From Chloroflexi bacterium CFX4 (GTDB lineage: Bacteria > Chloroflexota > Anaerolineae > Aggregatilineales > UBA2796): 64,000 bases of DNA. Of the stretch, positions 1 through 8,362 are shown one piece after another. Location: NCBI GenBank assembly GCA_021404685.1, contig QWHC01000001.1, positions 248,001 to 312,000 of the forward strand, given 5' to 3'. The first letter of the stretch is position 1. Each line of letters starts with the position of its first letter. The notes below the pieces were generated by a model, which worked only from the letters and a program-made list of their open reading frames with translations, had not been told where the DNA came from and searched no databases. The position numbers were made by a program, and so were the translations under genes.

Positions 1-14
1 TGGCAAACAGCCCT

Positions 15-1946
15 TTATTGAAAGACGAAAAAGGCAACGGAAAGGCGCGGCTGGATCAGGACGTTGCCGCTCGTTCGCACTTCCCACTGACCAACACGGA
101 CGCCGCCTTGGGCGGGTGTGCGCCCGCGCAGCGGGAAACGGGCTTCTTCGCCGGGGCGGACGGGCGCGGTGTTGCTCATCTCGATGCGGCGCGGCAAGTT
201 AAAGCGCTCACCTTCAATATAATTAATGCTGGTGCCGGGCAGCCAATCGCAGTTACCAGTATTCCGCAGCACCACATCGGTTTCCAGCGGCGTGTTGGCG
301 CGGATTGGATTTCTGGGCGCCAGCGGATCAGGCGGTTCAGGCGCGATCAGTTCATATTCCAAGACGCATAAGCGCGCTGTGGCGGTGTAGTCCGGCGTGG
401 GCGAGACGAGGGCGCGCTGAGTCTCGAAGAAGGCGACAATGGTCTGCTGGACAACGGTTGCTGTCGCATTGGCGGCAACCACCGTCGCCGCTTCAATAGT
501 TGCCGTGATGTTGGGGGTCGGCGTCGGTGTGTTGGAAGGCGTCAGGGTTGCCGTGGGTGTGGGCGTGTTGGTGGGTGTTGGCGAAGGCGTCTCGGTCGGT
601 GTGGGCGTCGGCGTCACCGTGGCGGTAGGTGTATGGGTCGGCGTTGGTGTGTGGGTGGACGTTGGTGAAGGCGTCTCGGTTGGTGTGGAAGTCGGCGTCA
701 CCGTGGCGGTAGGTGTATGGGTCGGCGTTGCTGAGGCAGTCTGAGTCGCCGTTGGGCTAGGCGTCTGGGTTGGCGTCAGGGTGAACGTTGGGCTAGACGT
801 GTTGGTCGGCGTCGGTGAGGGCGTCACCGTCAGGGTAAAGGTTGGGCTAGGCGTCGGTGTGTGGGTGGGCGTCGGCGTAATCGTTGGGGAGGGCGTCTCG
901 CTAGGGCGCAGCGCAATGCCTAAAAGCGGAATTTCGCCTGTAGCAAAGCTGAGGGCGGCAATGCCGATCACCAGTACAGCGATGACCAACGCACCAATGG
1001 CAAGCCATGAACGGCTGGGCAGCGCGGATGCGGACGGGTTGGCAAGTTTCACCGTATCGCTGATTGGCGTCCGCAAGGGTGTATCTTCGGTGCGGGCGGG
1101 CAGCATGTAGGGCTGTCCGGCAAAGGCGTTCAGGTCTTCCAGCATGGCGGAAGCGCTTGGGTAGCGCTCATCAGGGTCTTTCGCCATCGCCTTCAGCACG
1201 ATCTGCTCTAGGGCGGGCGGAATGTTTGGGTTGAATAAGGTCGGTGGCGGCAGCGGGTCGCGCACATGCTTGAGGATGATCGCCACGGGCGTATCGCCGT
1301 CGTAGGGCAGTCTGCCAGTCAGCATTTGGTAAAGGATGACGCCCATGGAGTAAATATCGGAGCGCTCATCGCTGTTTTCGCCCAAGCCGTGTTCGGGCGA
1401 CATAAAGGCGGGTGTGCCAACCATACCACCGCTAAGCGTCATGGTGTTGCCGGAAAGAATCTTGGCAATGCCGAAATCGGTGAGGACGACGCGCCCACCG
1501 CGGTCAATCATTAGGTTGGCGGGCTTCAAGTCGCGGTGAATCATGCCTTGGGCGTGGGCGTAGACCAACGCCTCCAGCGCTTGGCGCATAATGCGGACAA
1601 CCTCATCAATGGGCAGAAATTCGCCGTTGGGGCGCACCATGTAATCTTTGAGGGTGGGGCCTTCGATCAGCTCCATGACCATGAAATGGTGCTTATCGCC
1701 GGGTACGTCCTCGTCGGGTGCTTCGGCAAAGTCATAGACTTGCACAATGTTGTTGTGGCGCAAGCGTGCCACGTTGCGCGCTTCCCGCCCGAAACGCTCG
1801 GCAAATTCTTGATCATCCGCAAGGAATGAGTGCAGCACCTTGATTGCTACATAGCGATCAAGGGCGGGCTGATATGCCTTATAAACTTCTGCCATGCCGC
1901 CGCGCCCAAGGCGCTCAACAGCTTCGTAGTTGCCAAACTTCTTCAC
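15..1946 (-). CDS. Membrane Ser/Thr protein kinase with extracytoplasmic NBR1-like Ig domain
   Basis: Eukaryotic-type (PknB/Hanks) kinase that phosphorylates proteins on Ser/Thr in response to an outside signal. The kinase domain fills residues 1-275: glycine loop [12 protein letters not shown]-anchoring K36, catalytic HRDLKPAN (D139) and DFG (D157). One membrane helix follows at about 313-335. A Thr/Pro-rich linker runs from about 350 to 480, then an Ig-like domain of NBR1 type (conserved N-T-G-N-C-D-W) from about 535 to the end. It has no PASTA repeats, so the ligand is unlikely to be muropeptide in the classical way. The start is GTG with a weak SD. A good promoter lies upstream at 1993-2021. 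The kinase call is secure; ligand and targets are unknown. Confidence 0.93.
   Translation of the reverse strand: MKKFGNYEAVERLGRGGMAEVYKAYQPALDRYVAIKVLHSFLADDQEFAERFGREARNVARLRHNNIVQVYDFAEAPDEDVPGDKHHFMVMELIEGPTLKDYMVRPNGEFLPIDEVVRIMRQALEALVYAHAQGMIHRDLKPANLMIDRGGRVVLTDFGIAKILSGNTMTLSGGMVGTPAFMSPEHGLGENSDERSDIYSMGVILYQMLTGRLPYDGDTPVAIILKHVRDPLPPPTLFNPNIPPALEQIVLKAMAKDPDERYPSASAMLEDLNAFAGQPYMLPARTEDTPLRTPISDTVKLANPSASALPSRSWLAIGALVIAVLVIGIAALSFATGEIPLLGIALRPSETPSPTITPTPTHTPTPSPTFTLTVTPSPTPTNTSSPTFTLTPTQTPSPTATQTASATPTHTPTATVTPTSTPTETPSPTSTHTPTPTHTPTATVTPTPTPTETPSPTPTNTPTPTATLTPSNTPTPTPNITATIEAATVVAANATATVVQQTIVAFFETQRALVSPTPDYTATARLCVLEYELIAPEPPDPLAPRNPIRANTPLETDVVLRNTGNCDWLPGTSINYIEGERFNLPRRIEMSNTAPVRPGEEARFPLRGRTPAQGGVRVGQWEVRTSGNVLIQPRLSVAFFVFQ
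506..899 (-). repeat. Thr/Pro low-complexity coding repeat in kinase linker
   Basis: This DNA encodes about 130 residues that are almost entirely Thr, Pro and Ser, in TPTPT/TPSPT-type units, between the membrane helix and the Ig domain. Read on the other strand it gives Val/Gly-rich open frames that are artefacts. Such linkers act as extended, possibly glycosylated spacers; that role is inferred. Confidence 0.85.
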
Positions 1947-1992
1947 AAGTGCAGCTCGCGTGCTTTTCTGCTAGGTGCTGACGCCGCACGAG

Positions 1993-2021
1993 AGTATAGC
2001 GCTATCTGCCCACACACACAA
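1993..2021 (-). promoter_or_regulatory. Promoter of the NBR1-domain kinase gene
   Basis: On the minus strand, -35 TTGTGT (2016-2021) and -10 TATACT (1993-1998) are separated by exactly 17 bases and point into the kinase gene. The site is about 120 bp from the divergent ffs promoter. Confidence 0.6.
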
Positions 2022-2144
2022 CCTTGTTATTTTTGGGCGCGGAAGACTTGTGTGTGGCGGGTGGGATACAGGCTGCGCTGAGGCGTGCTTCAGGCAACTT
2101 TGGCAGCGCACAGCCTTGCACCACGCGCTTTTCTGGCGGCTTCT

Positions 2145-2173
2145 TTGACAAATGGCAGAGCCTATGCTAGGAT
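2145..2173 (+). promoter_or_regulatory. Promoter of the SRP RNA gene
   Basis: A consensus -35 TTGACA (2145-2150) and -10 TAGGAT (2168-2173) with a 17-base spacer place transcription start at about 2180. This matches the first base pair of the SRP RNA helix at 2181. The ATG at 2152 lies inside this promoter and is therefore not a translation start. Confidence 0.8.
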
Positions 2174-2180
2174 ACACGCT

Positions 2181-2286
2181 GATGAGGTCGGGTTCTGCGC
2201 GGCAGAGCCGCCGAACCGTGTCAGGTCCTAACGGAAGCAGCACTAAGGCGTTCACTCTGGGTGCCGCAGGTCAACCTGATCTCATC
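2181..2286 (+). ncRNA. ffs: Signal recognition particle RNA, bacterial small (4.5S-type)
   Basis: RNA scaffold of the signal recognition particle. It binds the Ffh M domain and directs ribosomes making membrane proteins to FtsY. The hallmark is at 2221-2240: GTCAGGTCCTAACGGAAGCA, that is, the GGAA-type tetraloop with the symmetric and asymmetric internal loops that Ffh recognises. The outer ends, 2181-2194 and 2273-2286, pair over 14 positions, two of them G-U. Length is about 106 nt, normal for the small bacterial form. A matching promoter ends 8 bases upstream. The next gene starts about 35 bases after the helix, so the two may share a transcript. Identification is strong. Confidence 0.93.
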
Positions 2287-2319
2287 AGCAAACAGCCTTT
2301 CGCCCGACTCACACCCTAT

Positions 2320-3486
2320 GTGAAAGCCGTGAACGGGTATTCGCAACCACAGCGCCCTAAATCTGGTTTGCCGCCGCCTAAGCAACCTGTGGCGCGGCGC
2401 AGCATCTTGCTGATTCATCCCCTCTTGCTGCTCAGCTTTGCCCTGCTTAGCCTTTTAGGGCTGGTGGCGCTTGGCATCTACCTGATCACAACCTATTCTG
2501 TTAGAATTGTGGTGGAGCAAAGCGTTTTTCAGGTGCGGACGTATCAGCGCACCGTGGGCGATTTGCTGGGTGAATTGGGGGTGTTCATCGCACCACAAGA
2601 TCGGCTTTCGCTGGCACCTGAAACGCCGCTGACCAACGGCTTAACCCTTTACATTGACAAAGCCGAGTCGGTCATCCTTGAGCATGATGGCGAACGCCGC
2701 CGCTTCCTGACCCATGAGTCCCAGCCGCTTGCCATTTTAGCTGAGGCAGGCGTGCCGCTGGGCGATTACGATCAGATCTTGGTGGATGGCGCGCCGTTGG
2801 CACAGGCAACCTACCACTTGACACCGCAGCATGTGCGCGTGCTGCGGGCGCGGATGGTGCAGGTGCAGGATGGTGATCAGCCGCCGCAGACTGTCTACAC
2901 GGTGGCGCAGACCATTGGTGAGGCACTGCACGGCGCACGCATCGGGCTGTATGTGGCGGATCGCGTCTCGCCTTCCGTCAGCGCACCGTTGGAGGCAAAC
3001 AGCCTGATCACAATCCGCCGTTCGGTGGCGTTTAGCATCCTGCTGGATGGGCGCGTGTTGCCTTCGCGCAGCACGGGGCGCACCGTTGGCGAGGCATTAG
3101 CTGAATCCGGTGTGGCGCTCATTGGGCTGGATTACTGCCTGCCCGAAGAAAGCGCGCCGTTGGTAGCCGGCATGACCATTCGTGTCGTGCGGGTGACCGA
3201 AGAAGATGAAATTGACCGCAGCGAAATAGACTTTCAACAGGTTTTTCAGCCCGATACGGGCATCCCGCCGGAGACGCAGAAGGTTATTCAGGCGGGCGTG
3301 AAGGGCGTGCTGGAACGCCGTGTGCGTGTGCGCCGCGAAGATGGTGTTGAAGTGAGCCGTTCGCTACCTTACTCAGTCGTAGTGCGCGACCCACGCCATG
3401 AAGTCATCGCTGTGGGCGCCACGCCCGCCCTGCTCACGCCCATGCCGCCACTTATTCCTTTATCACCGACTGCACCCGGCTCGTGA
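2320..3486 (+). CDS. Membrane-anchored DUF348/G5 domain wall protein (YabE-like)
   Basis: A single N-terminal membrane helix is followed by about four DUF348 (ubiquitin-like) modules and a C-terminal G5 domain that ends near residue 370. This is the non-catalytic architecture of YabE/RpfB-type wall proteins. No transglycosylase or 3D domain follows G5, so it is probably a binding or spacer protein rather than an Rpf enzyme. The order DUF348 protein then rsmA resembles the yabE-ksgA neighbourhood of Bacillus. The frame is open back to ATG 2152, but that stretch is the ffs promoter and RNA. In-frame GTG at 2320 or 2329 are the first usable starts; neither has a clear SD, so the start is uncertain. 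The stop overlaps the upstream edge of the rsmA region. Confidence 0.82.
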   Translation: MKAVNGYSQPQRPKSGLPPPKQPVARRSILLIHPLLLLSFALLSLLGLVALGIYLITTYSVRIVVEQSVFQVRTYQRTVGDLLGELGVFIAPQDRLSLAPETPLTNGLTLYIDKAESVILEHDGERRRFLTHESQPLAILAEAGVPLGDYDQILVDGAPLAQATYHLTPQHVRVLRARMVQVQDGDQPPQTVYTVAQTIGEALHGARIGLYVADRVSPSVSAPLEANSLITIRRSVAFSILLDGRVLPSRSTGRTVGEALAESGVALIGLDYCLPEESAPLVAGMTIRVVRVTEEDEIDRSEIDFQQVFQPDTGIPPETQKVIQAGVKGVLERRVRVRREDGVEVSRSLPYSVVVRDPRHEVIAVGATPALLTPMPPLIPLSPTAPGS

Positions 3487-3515
3487 CTAGCTTTGCTATA
3501 ACGGAGTCGCCGTCA

Positions 3516-4355
3516 ATGAACGTGAAATACCTGCTGGAGAAAATGGATGTTCTGCCCAAAAAAAGCCTTGGGCAAAACTTTCTGCAAGACCCAAACGCAC
3601 TAGAGAAAATTGCCGCTGCCGCTCAGATTGCGCCCTCGGATACCGTCTTGGAGATTGGCGCAGGCACCGGCGCGCTGACGGTAAAACTGGCGCAACGCGC
3701 CGCGCAGGTCATCGCCATTGAAATTGATGACCGCTTATTGCCCATTCTGCACAGCCAACTGCACGATTTTCCGAATGTGACCGTTCACCATGCGGATATT
3801 CTTCAAGTGAACCTGGATGCCCTGCTCGCTGAGCGTCCCTACCTTGTGGTGGCAAATTTGCCCTACTACATCACCAGCAAGATTTTGCGCCACCTTTTCG
3901 AGGCGAATAACAAGGCACAGCGCCTGATCCTGACTGTGCAGCAAGAAGTGGCGGAGCGCCTTGTGGCAAAGCCGGGCGAGATGAGCATCCTCAGTGTGAG
4001 CGCACAGTTTTACGGCAAGCCGCAGATTGTGGCGCGCTTGAATCCTGCTGTTTTTTACCCACGCCCAGAGGTTGCCTCCGCCGTTGTGCGGATTGATATG
4101 TATCGGCAGGCACCGGTGGATATTCCCGATGAGGAAGTCTTTTTCCATGTGGTGAGTGCCGGCTTTGGGCAGAAGCGCAAGCAGCTTAAAAATTCGTTGG
4201 GTAGCGGCTTGGATATGCCACATGCGGCGGCGGCAGCCTTACTTGAGCGCGCTGGTGTAGACCCAATGCGCCGTGCCGAAACGCTCACCCTTGAAGAATG
4301 GGCAACCATCACGCGCTTGTTTGCCGCTCAAGATGCGCGCTTGTTCGTGCAGTAG
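3516..4355 (+). CDS. rsmA: 16S rRNA (adenine1518-N6/adenine1519-N6)-dimethyltransferase
   Basis: RsmA/KsgA dimethylates the two adjacent adenines in the 3' hairpin of 16S rRNA during small-subunit maturation, using SAM. Visible motifs: the N-terminal KKSLGQNFL, SAM-binding EIGAGTGALT, and the catalytic NLPYYITSKIL. Length is 279 aa, typical for the family. The frame opens at GTG 3483, overlapping the previous stop, but ATG 3516 has an SD (GGAG at 3503-3506) nine bases upstream and gives the standard N-terminus. It is cotranscribed or coupled with the DUF348 gene. Confidence 0.95.
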   Translation: MNVKYLLEKMDVLPKKSLGQNFLQDPNALEKIAAAAQIAPSDTVLEIGAGTGALTVKLAQRAAQVIAIEIDDRLLPILHSQLHDFPNVTVHHADILQVNLDALLAERPYLVVANLPYYITSKILRHLFEANNKAQRLILTVQQEVAERLVAKPGEMSILSVSAQFYGKPQIVARLNPAVFYPRPEVASAVVRIDMYRQAPVDIPDEEVFFHVVSAGFGQKRKQLKNSLGSGLDMPHAAAAALLERAGVDPMRRAETLTLEEWATITRLFAAQDARLFVQ

Positions 4356-4456
4356 GTACAGCTTAACATCCTCATATGTCCTCAGTGTGTGTGTAGCGCT
4401 GAGGAATCCGCCATTGGGACGTGCTACGCTGTGGCTGCTTATCGCCATGCGGCAAG

Positions 4457-5068
4457 CTATGCCTCGTAGGCATCTATCAGGGCAAAGATGATCTCGCGGG
4501 TGAGCGCATAGACTTTCCGCACGGCATCGGCACGCTCTGCGATAGGGCGTCCCATCTCAATGACGCGGATCATGGCGTCGAGGATTAGATCGTTAAAGGT
4601 GAAAAAGCCTTCCACTGCCTCACCGAGTTTCAGGTTTTGGCTGCGGATCGTCTCGCCATATTTCAAGCCAAGTTCGCGTGCCTCGATCAGTGCCTGCTCG
4701 GAAGGTGAGCTAAGGTAGCGCTGCATCACTTCCATCAGCCGCCGCCCATAAAAGCCCATTGCTTCCCGCGCCTGTGCGTCAAAATGGCGGTACCAGCCCG
4801 CCTCTGCAAACTGGCGCTCGCCGATCTCAAGGCGCACGCGCCCTAAGGCGCTCTGCACCAACACCTCAGCCTCTAACGCAGCATTGGATTGCTGCGCTTG
4901 CGCCCAGCCTTCCAGATCGGCAACCTTGAAGCGCCGATGCCCGCCCGGCGTGCGCTGTGAAGGCAAATGCCCTTGATCAGCCCAGTTCCGCACTGTGGCA
5001 GGATGCACGCCCAAGATTTTGGCTGCCTCACTTAGGCTGACCCAGCTTACCGCTTCATCTGCACTCAT
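4457..5068 (-). CDS. Excisionase/MerR-type HTH regulator with helical C-terminal sensor
   Basis: Residues 8-55 form a winged HTH of the MerR/excisionase type (SEAAKILGVHPATVRNWADQ, then TPGGHRRF), as in BldC-like regulators. The remaining 140 residues are helical, with no DNA-binding or catalytic signature; they resemble the helical sensor domains of RsbR-like stress proteins, but only loosely. Probably a small signal-responsive transcription factor. A 10-bp palindrome sits just downstream of its -10 and may be its own operator. Transcription converges with rsmA. Confidence 0.75.
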   Translation of the reverse strand: MSADEAVSWVSLSEAAKILGVHPATVRNWADQGHLPSQRTPGGHRRFKVADLEGWAQAQQSNAALEAEVLVQSALGRVRLEIGERQFAEAGWYRHFDAQAREAMGFYGRRLMEVMQRYLSSPSEQALIEARELGLKYGETIRSQNLKLGEAVEGFFTFNDLILDAMIRVIEMGRPIAERADAVRKVYALTREIIFALIDAYEA

Positions 5069-5093
5069 GCCGCGCCCCTCACGCCCTCATCAC

Positions 5094-5109
5094 AGACATG
5101 TCTATTGTA
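5094..5109 (-). promoter_or_regulatory. -10 element with adjacent palindrome upstream of HTH regulator
   Basis: On the minus strand a TACAAT -10 (5104-5109) is followed directly by the perfect 10-bp palindrome AGACATGTCT (5094-5103), about 26 bases before the start codon of the HTH gene. A palindrome abutting the -10 is a typical place for an autorepressor operator. No good -35 is visible, which fits an activated or regulated promoter. Confidence 0.45.
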
Positions 5110-5139
5110 CGTGGTAGCGAAAGTAGGCGCAACGCGCAC

Positions 5140-5763
5140 TTACGTCCGTTTGCCCAACGAGCGCATGACCAATGAGAAGAACGGCACTGCCAGCTCACCG
5201 ATCACACGCGGATGGCGCAGCACCGCTGCATTTGCCACCTCGAAGTCGGCGTGCATGTTCTGCACGGTGGTGATCTGCCGCACGACAGGTTCATGCGAAA
5301 AGACCATCATCGAGACGGTGTACTTGCCCGACACAAAGAGCAGGTAATGCTCTTTGTACGGATGCGTTTGCGGCTCTACAACGTCGTTTTGGGCTGCCAA
5401 CTCTCGGAGCGCGTTTAGAATATCACGCACACTGGCATACGGCACGTCAAAGCCACCCAACGTCTCGATAAAGCGCTCAGAACGGTAGTGGTAGACCGCC
5501 ATTGCCAGTGCCTTGCCGGAGAGGTTGCGGCGAATGGCAATCGTCTCATCAGCAGTGGCAGCGGGGCGTGCGGCAGCCTCATCTGCCACCAGCGCAGCAA
5601 GGTTGATCTGCGATTGGTAACGCTCATAGAGCGTGTGGAACTGTTCACGATTGATATCGCCGTTGGCGAATTCATTCGCCAGGTCGCGCAGTTTTTTGCG
5701 GAGCGTGGCGATCATAGCTTCGGCGACGGCAGTTTGGCTGGTTGGTGCATCACTCATAGACAA
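5140..5763 (-). CDS. Conserved-looking protein of unknown function (207 aa)
   Basis: Not recognised. Residues 15-60 are charged and helical, with heptad-like character (TLRKKLRDLANEFANG). The C-terminal half (about 80-190) looks like a compact alpha/beta fold with SGKYTVSMMVFSHEP. That half vaguely recalls roadblock/LC7-type or profilin-like modules, but the likeness is too weak to name. There is no signal peptide or membrane helix, so it is probably cytosolic. It lies between the HTH gene and the SRPBCC/MerR operon, all on the minus strand, with gaps of 71 and 87 bases, so it may be a separate transcript. Base use matches its neighbours. Confidence 0.6.
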   Translation of the reverse strand: MSMSDAPTSQTAVAEAMIATLRKKLRDLANEFANGDINREQFHTLYERYQSQINLAALVADEAAARPAATADETIAIRRNLSGKALAMAVYHYRSERFIETLGGFDVPYASVRDILNALRELAAQNDVVEPQTHPYKEHYLLFVSGKYTVSMMVFSHEPVVRQITTVQNMHADFEVANAAVLRHPRVIGELAVPFFSLVMRSLGKRT

Positions 5764-5850
5764 TGGCTCGCTGCTGGCTAAAATGGTAGGTACCTACAAG
5801 TATACGGCAAAAAAGCGCGCTGTGTTGTCTCAGAGTTGTGACGGGTGCGC

Positions 5851-6339
5851 TCAGGGTATTGGCTTTGCCAACAAACGCCGCGTCTGGAACTGCCGATAGA
5901 GGAACAAAAAGAGGATGCTTGGATAGACCAGCATATCAAGGATGCTGCCTAGCACACCGCGCAAAGGCGTTAGGTGGAAGGTCACTTCGTCGGTGCAGGC
6001 AGTGCTGCCGTCGCTGAGTGCCTCAAAGGTATGGCGATGCACCCAAAAATGAAAGGGACTGCTCAGCGAGCGATCTACAAAGCTGCATGCCTGCGCGCCT
6101 TCCTGATAAGCGTTGAACTCATCGTAGATGGCGTGCCACGTTGCGCCTAGCGGCTGAATGCCGAACAGGGCAAGGCGGAACTTGAGCGTGCCGCCTGCCT
6201 GCAAGGGATCGTCTTTTGCCAGCAACTTCACACGCAGCGGCGGCGGCGTCAGGTCTTTGAGGGCGATGGGATCATCGTGAAAGCGCCACACAGCGGGCAA
6301 GGGCGCTTTCACCACGAAACGTTGCTTAAAGTGTGCCAT
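5851..6339 (-). CDS. SRPBCC-superfamily ligand-binding protein
   Basis: The 162-residue protein starts with the usual first strand of the START/Bet v1-like fold (HFKQRFVVKAPLPAVWRFHDD). It continues with alternating strands and ends in a hydrophobic helix (residues 133-150) of the kind that closes the SRPBCC pocket. Members bind hydrophobic ligands or act as cyclases/dehydratases. It starts five bases after the CarH-like regulator gene, so the two are almost certainly cotranscribed. SRPBCC proteins often accompany CarH/LitR regulators in light- and carotenoid-related loci, but no other carotenoid gene is present here, so the substrate is open. Confidence 0.75.
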   Translation of the reverse strand: MAHFKQRFVVKAPLPAVWRFHDDPIALKDLTPPPLRVKLLAKDDPLQAGGTLKFRLALFGIQPLGATWHAIYDEFNAYQEGAQACSFVDRSLSSPFHFWVHRHTFEALSDGSTACTDEVTFHLTPLRGVLGSILDMLVYPSILFLFLYRQFQTRRLLAKPIP

Positions 6340-6344
6340 ATGCC

Positions 6345-7367
6345 TTACTGCGCTGCCTTCCGCTGTGTGCTGGGGCGCACCTTGACGGCGTTCAAGCGCG
6401 CCTCAAGGTAGTTGGCAAGCGCGCCGAAAATGCCGCGTAGTTCGGCGCCTAAATACTCAAAGGGAATGTGCGCTTGCAGATCGGGCTGTTCTTGGAGTGC
6501 CTGTCCGCCGCATACGCACCAAATGGGCTTGCCATAACTATCCAAGGGCTGGCTGAACTCGGTAAGTTTGCGCGCATTGGCAGGCTGATCGGTGTAGTAG
6601 AGGATGGCAGAGGCGTTCATGCCGTTCAGGGCAGGCTGCACCATGTTCGGCTCTAGCTCGCTGCCCAAATGCACCACTGACCAGCCGGCGCGCCGTAGCA
6701 GCAAGCCGATGATCAGGAGATCAAGTTCATTCGGCTCAGATGGAAAGCCAATGGTCACGACAGGACTCTGTGCGCGCAAGGCGCTCGGCGTGGTCTGGAT
6801 CATGTGCAGCAGGCGTTGGCGCGCATAGTTCACCGTGAAGCGCTCGACGGTGATCGGCACTTCGCCGCGTTCACGCTGCGCCAAGATGATATGCATCGCG
6901 CCGCGCAAAATGTTGATCAGCGTCGTCTCCAGCGTGTAGAGCGCCATTGCTTCATTAAAGAGTTGATCGGCATAGCGCTCATCAAGGTTCGTCATGGCGT
7001 TGGCAAGGTCGCGGCTGAGCGATTCGGGCGAGCGCGGACCTATCGGCGTAGACGGCAGATGGGCGGCTGGCACACGCACCGTTGGATCAATGCCGTTCAC
7101 CAACATGCTGGTGAGCTGATTAACCGCCTGCCCAATGTTCACGCCACTTTCCGTCTGCTGGATCAGCCAAAAGAGGAGGGCGACATCCCGTTCCGAATAG
7201 AGCCGATAGCCGTGCGGCGTCCGATTCGGCGTGGGCAAGCCATAGCGCCTTTCCCAGGCGCGCAAGGTTGCCGCTGTGATTCCCGTCCGCATACAGACAG
7301 CCTTCACATTGTAGATCGGCTCATCTGCAAAAGATGACAACAACAAGGTTGGGTTAACCGTATCCAT
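6345..7367 (-). CDS. MerR-family regulator with CarH-like but ligand-poor cobalamin domain
   Basis: Domain order is that of CarH/LitR light-responsive repressors: MerR wHTH (residues 18-70, TAATLRAWERRYGLP), a helical bundle (about 118-195), and a Rossmann-like B12-binding domain (about 202-325). The residues that hold adenosylcobalamin in CarH are altered. The E-x-H-x-x-G loop reads E211-P-N-E-L-D216, so the axial His is Asn and the Gly is Asp. In the helical bundle, the W...EH signature reads AQRERGEV...E175-R176, with neither Trp nor His. It is therefore probably cobalamin-independent or binds another ligand. It heads an operon with the SRPBCC gene, and repeats cover its promoter. Length 340 aa. 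Confidence 0.82.
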   Translation of the reverse strand: MDTVNPTLLLSSFADEPIYNVKAVCMRTGITAATLRAWERRYGLPTPNRTPHGYRLYSERDVALLFWLIQQTESGVNIGQAVNQLTSMLVNGIDPTVRVPAAHLPSTPIGPRSPESLSRDLANAMTNLDERYADQLFNEAMALYTLETTLINILRGAMHIILAQRERGEVPITVERFTVNYARQRLLHMIQTTPSALRAQSPVVTIGFPSEPNELDLLIIGLLLRRAGWSVVHLGSELEPNMVQPALNGMNASAILYYTDQPANARKLTEFSQPLDSYGKPIWCVCGGQALQEQPDLQAHIPFEYLGAELRGIFGALANYLEARLNAVKVRPSTQRKAAQ

Positions 7368-7383
7368 AAGTGTACATCACTTT

Positions 7384-7459
7384 CGCGCTGTTAGCGCGTG
7401 TTCTAACAATACGTCCATAATTCTCTGATCATTCTAACAAATTTTACAAGGTTTGGCAA
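7384..7459 (-). promoter_or_regulatory. Promoter and repeat cluster of the CarH-like regulator
   Basis: Minus-strand -35 TTGCCA (7454-7459) and -10 TAGAAT (7431-7436) are 17 bases apart. The 9-mer TTGTTAGAA occurs twice on the minus strand, at 7432-7440 overlapping the -10 and at 7401-7409, offset by 31 bp (three helical turns). The leader then has a perfect 6-bp hairpin, CGCGCT/AGCGCG, at 7384-7398. Direct repeats across a promoter are how CarH-type tetramers bind, so autoregulation is likely (inference). Confidence 0.6.
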
Positions 7460-7480
7460 AGTTTACGTCATAGCTTTGTC

Positions 7481-7511
7481 TAGAGTAGGGTGAAATAGGC
7501 ATTAGAGTAGG
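7481..7511 (+). repeat. Direct repeat TAGAGTAGG upstream of methyltransferase
   Basis: TAGAGTAGG is present at 7481-7489 and 7503-7511, a 22-bp offset (two helical turns). It lies between the divergent regulator promoter and the methyltransferase gene, so it is a second possible binding site for the adjacent regulator. Confidence 0.4.
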
Positions 7512-7657
7512 CTCAAGGGTAGCGGTCAGACTTTGAAAGCAGCAACACAACAAGCACAAAATTTGATGCGTTGTTTCACACACAGGAGTTGTTCAAGCAC
7601 ACAGCGTGCGCTACTATCAAAAGGGCAAAGCGTTCCGATCCACTGGATAAACTGCCT

Positions 7658-8362
7658 ATGGCACTCTCATTGGATAAGCAAAATCAATACCGCGCTCAGT
7701 ACCGTGCGCGCCGCCCAAGTTGGCAGCCCGCCACCGAGGCATACGAAGGGCTGATCCGTACGGCGCTCCGCCCTGAAAGCGCTGTGCTGGATGTTGGCTG
7801 TGGGCGCGGCGGCGTGTTGGAACAGCTAGGCGAGGCGGTTGCTTTTCCCTATGGCATTGATCCCGATTTGGCATCGCTGCGCGAACACCGCCTGCCAAAC
7901 CTACCACGCGCCGCTGCGCTCGCCGATGCGCTGCCTTTCCGTGCTGCCAGCTTTGACCTGATCTTGTGCAGTTGGGTCTTTGAACACCTTGCCGCGCCTG
8001 AGCGCACCCTTACCGAATTTGCGCGTACCCTGCGCCCGCATGGGCGAATTATCTTCCTAACGCCGAACGCCAACAGCCTTGTGGCGCACCTGAACCGCTG
8101 GCTGCGCCCACTGCAAGGTTACCTGGTGCCGCGCCTGTATGGACGTGCGGAAGCGGATACCTTCCCTGTCTACTATCGTGCCAATACGCCTAAACGCCTG
8201 CTGCGCTTGGCAGAAAAAGCAGGCGTTCAGTTGGAACAATTGCAGCGCATTCCCGATCCAAGCTATCTTGCCTTCACGCCGCTGCTCTTTCGGCTAAGCT
8301 GCGCCCTTGCCGCGATCACGCCGCCGGTGCATCTGCTTGGCGTGCTGCACAAAGCGCCGTGA
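7658..8362 (+). CDS. Class I SAM-dependent methyltransferase
   Basis: Methyltransferase-11-type fold. Motif I VLDVGCGRGG lies at residues 44-52, the acidic ribose contact GIDPD at 66-70, then DALPFRAASFDLILCSWVFEHL (motifs II-III) and a post-core TPNANSLVAHLNRWLRP. The helix-rich tail, with basic and aromatic residues, suggests a membrane-associated or lipid/quinone-like substrate, but that is a guess. ATG 7658 gives a normal N-terminus; the frame extends upstream to 7571 with sequence unlike the family. Divergent from the CarH-like operon, so it could be a target of that regulator. Confidence 0.82.
   Translation: MALSLDKQNQYRAQYRARRPSWQPATEAYEGLIRTALRPESAVLDVGCGRGGVLEQLGEAVAFPYGIDPDLASLREHRLPNLPRAAALADALPFRAASFDLILCSWVFEHLAAPERTLTEFARTLRPHGRIIFLTPNANSLVAHLNRWLRPLQGYLVPRLYGRAEADTFPVYYRANTPKRLLRLAEKAGVQLEQLQRIPDPSYLAFTPLLFRLSCALAAITPPVHLLGVLHKAP

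Noticed and set aside
439-1110. Plus-strand Val/Gly-rich open frames
   Set aside because: They are the antisense reading of the Thr/Pro linker of the minus-strand kinase; no SD, no family features.
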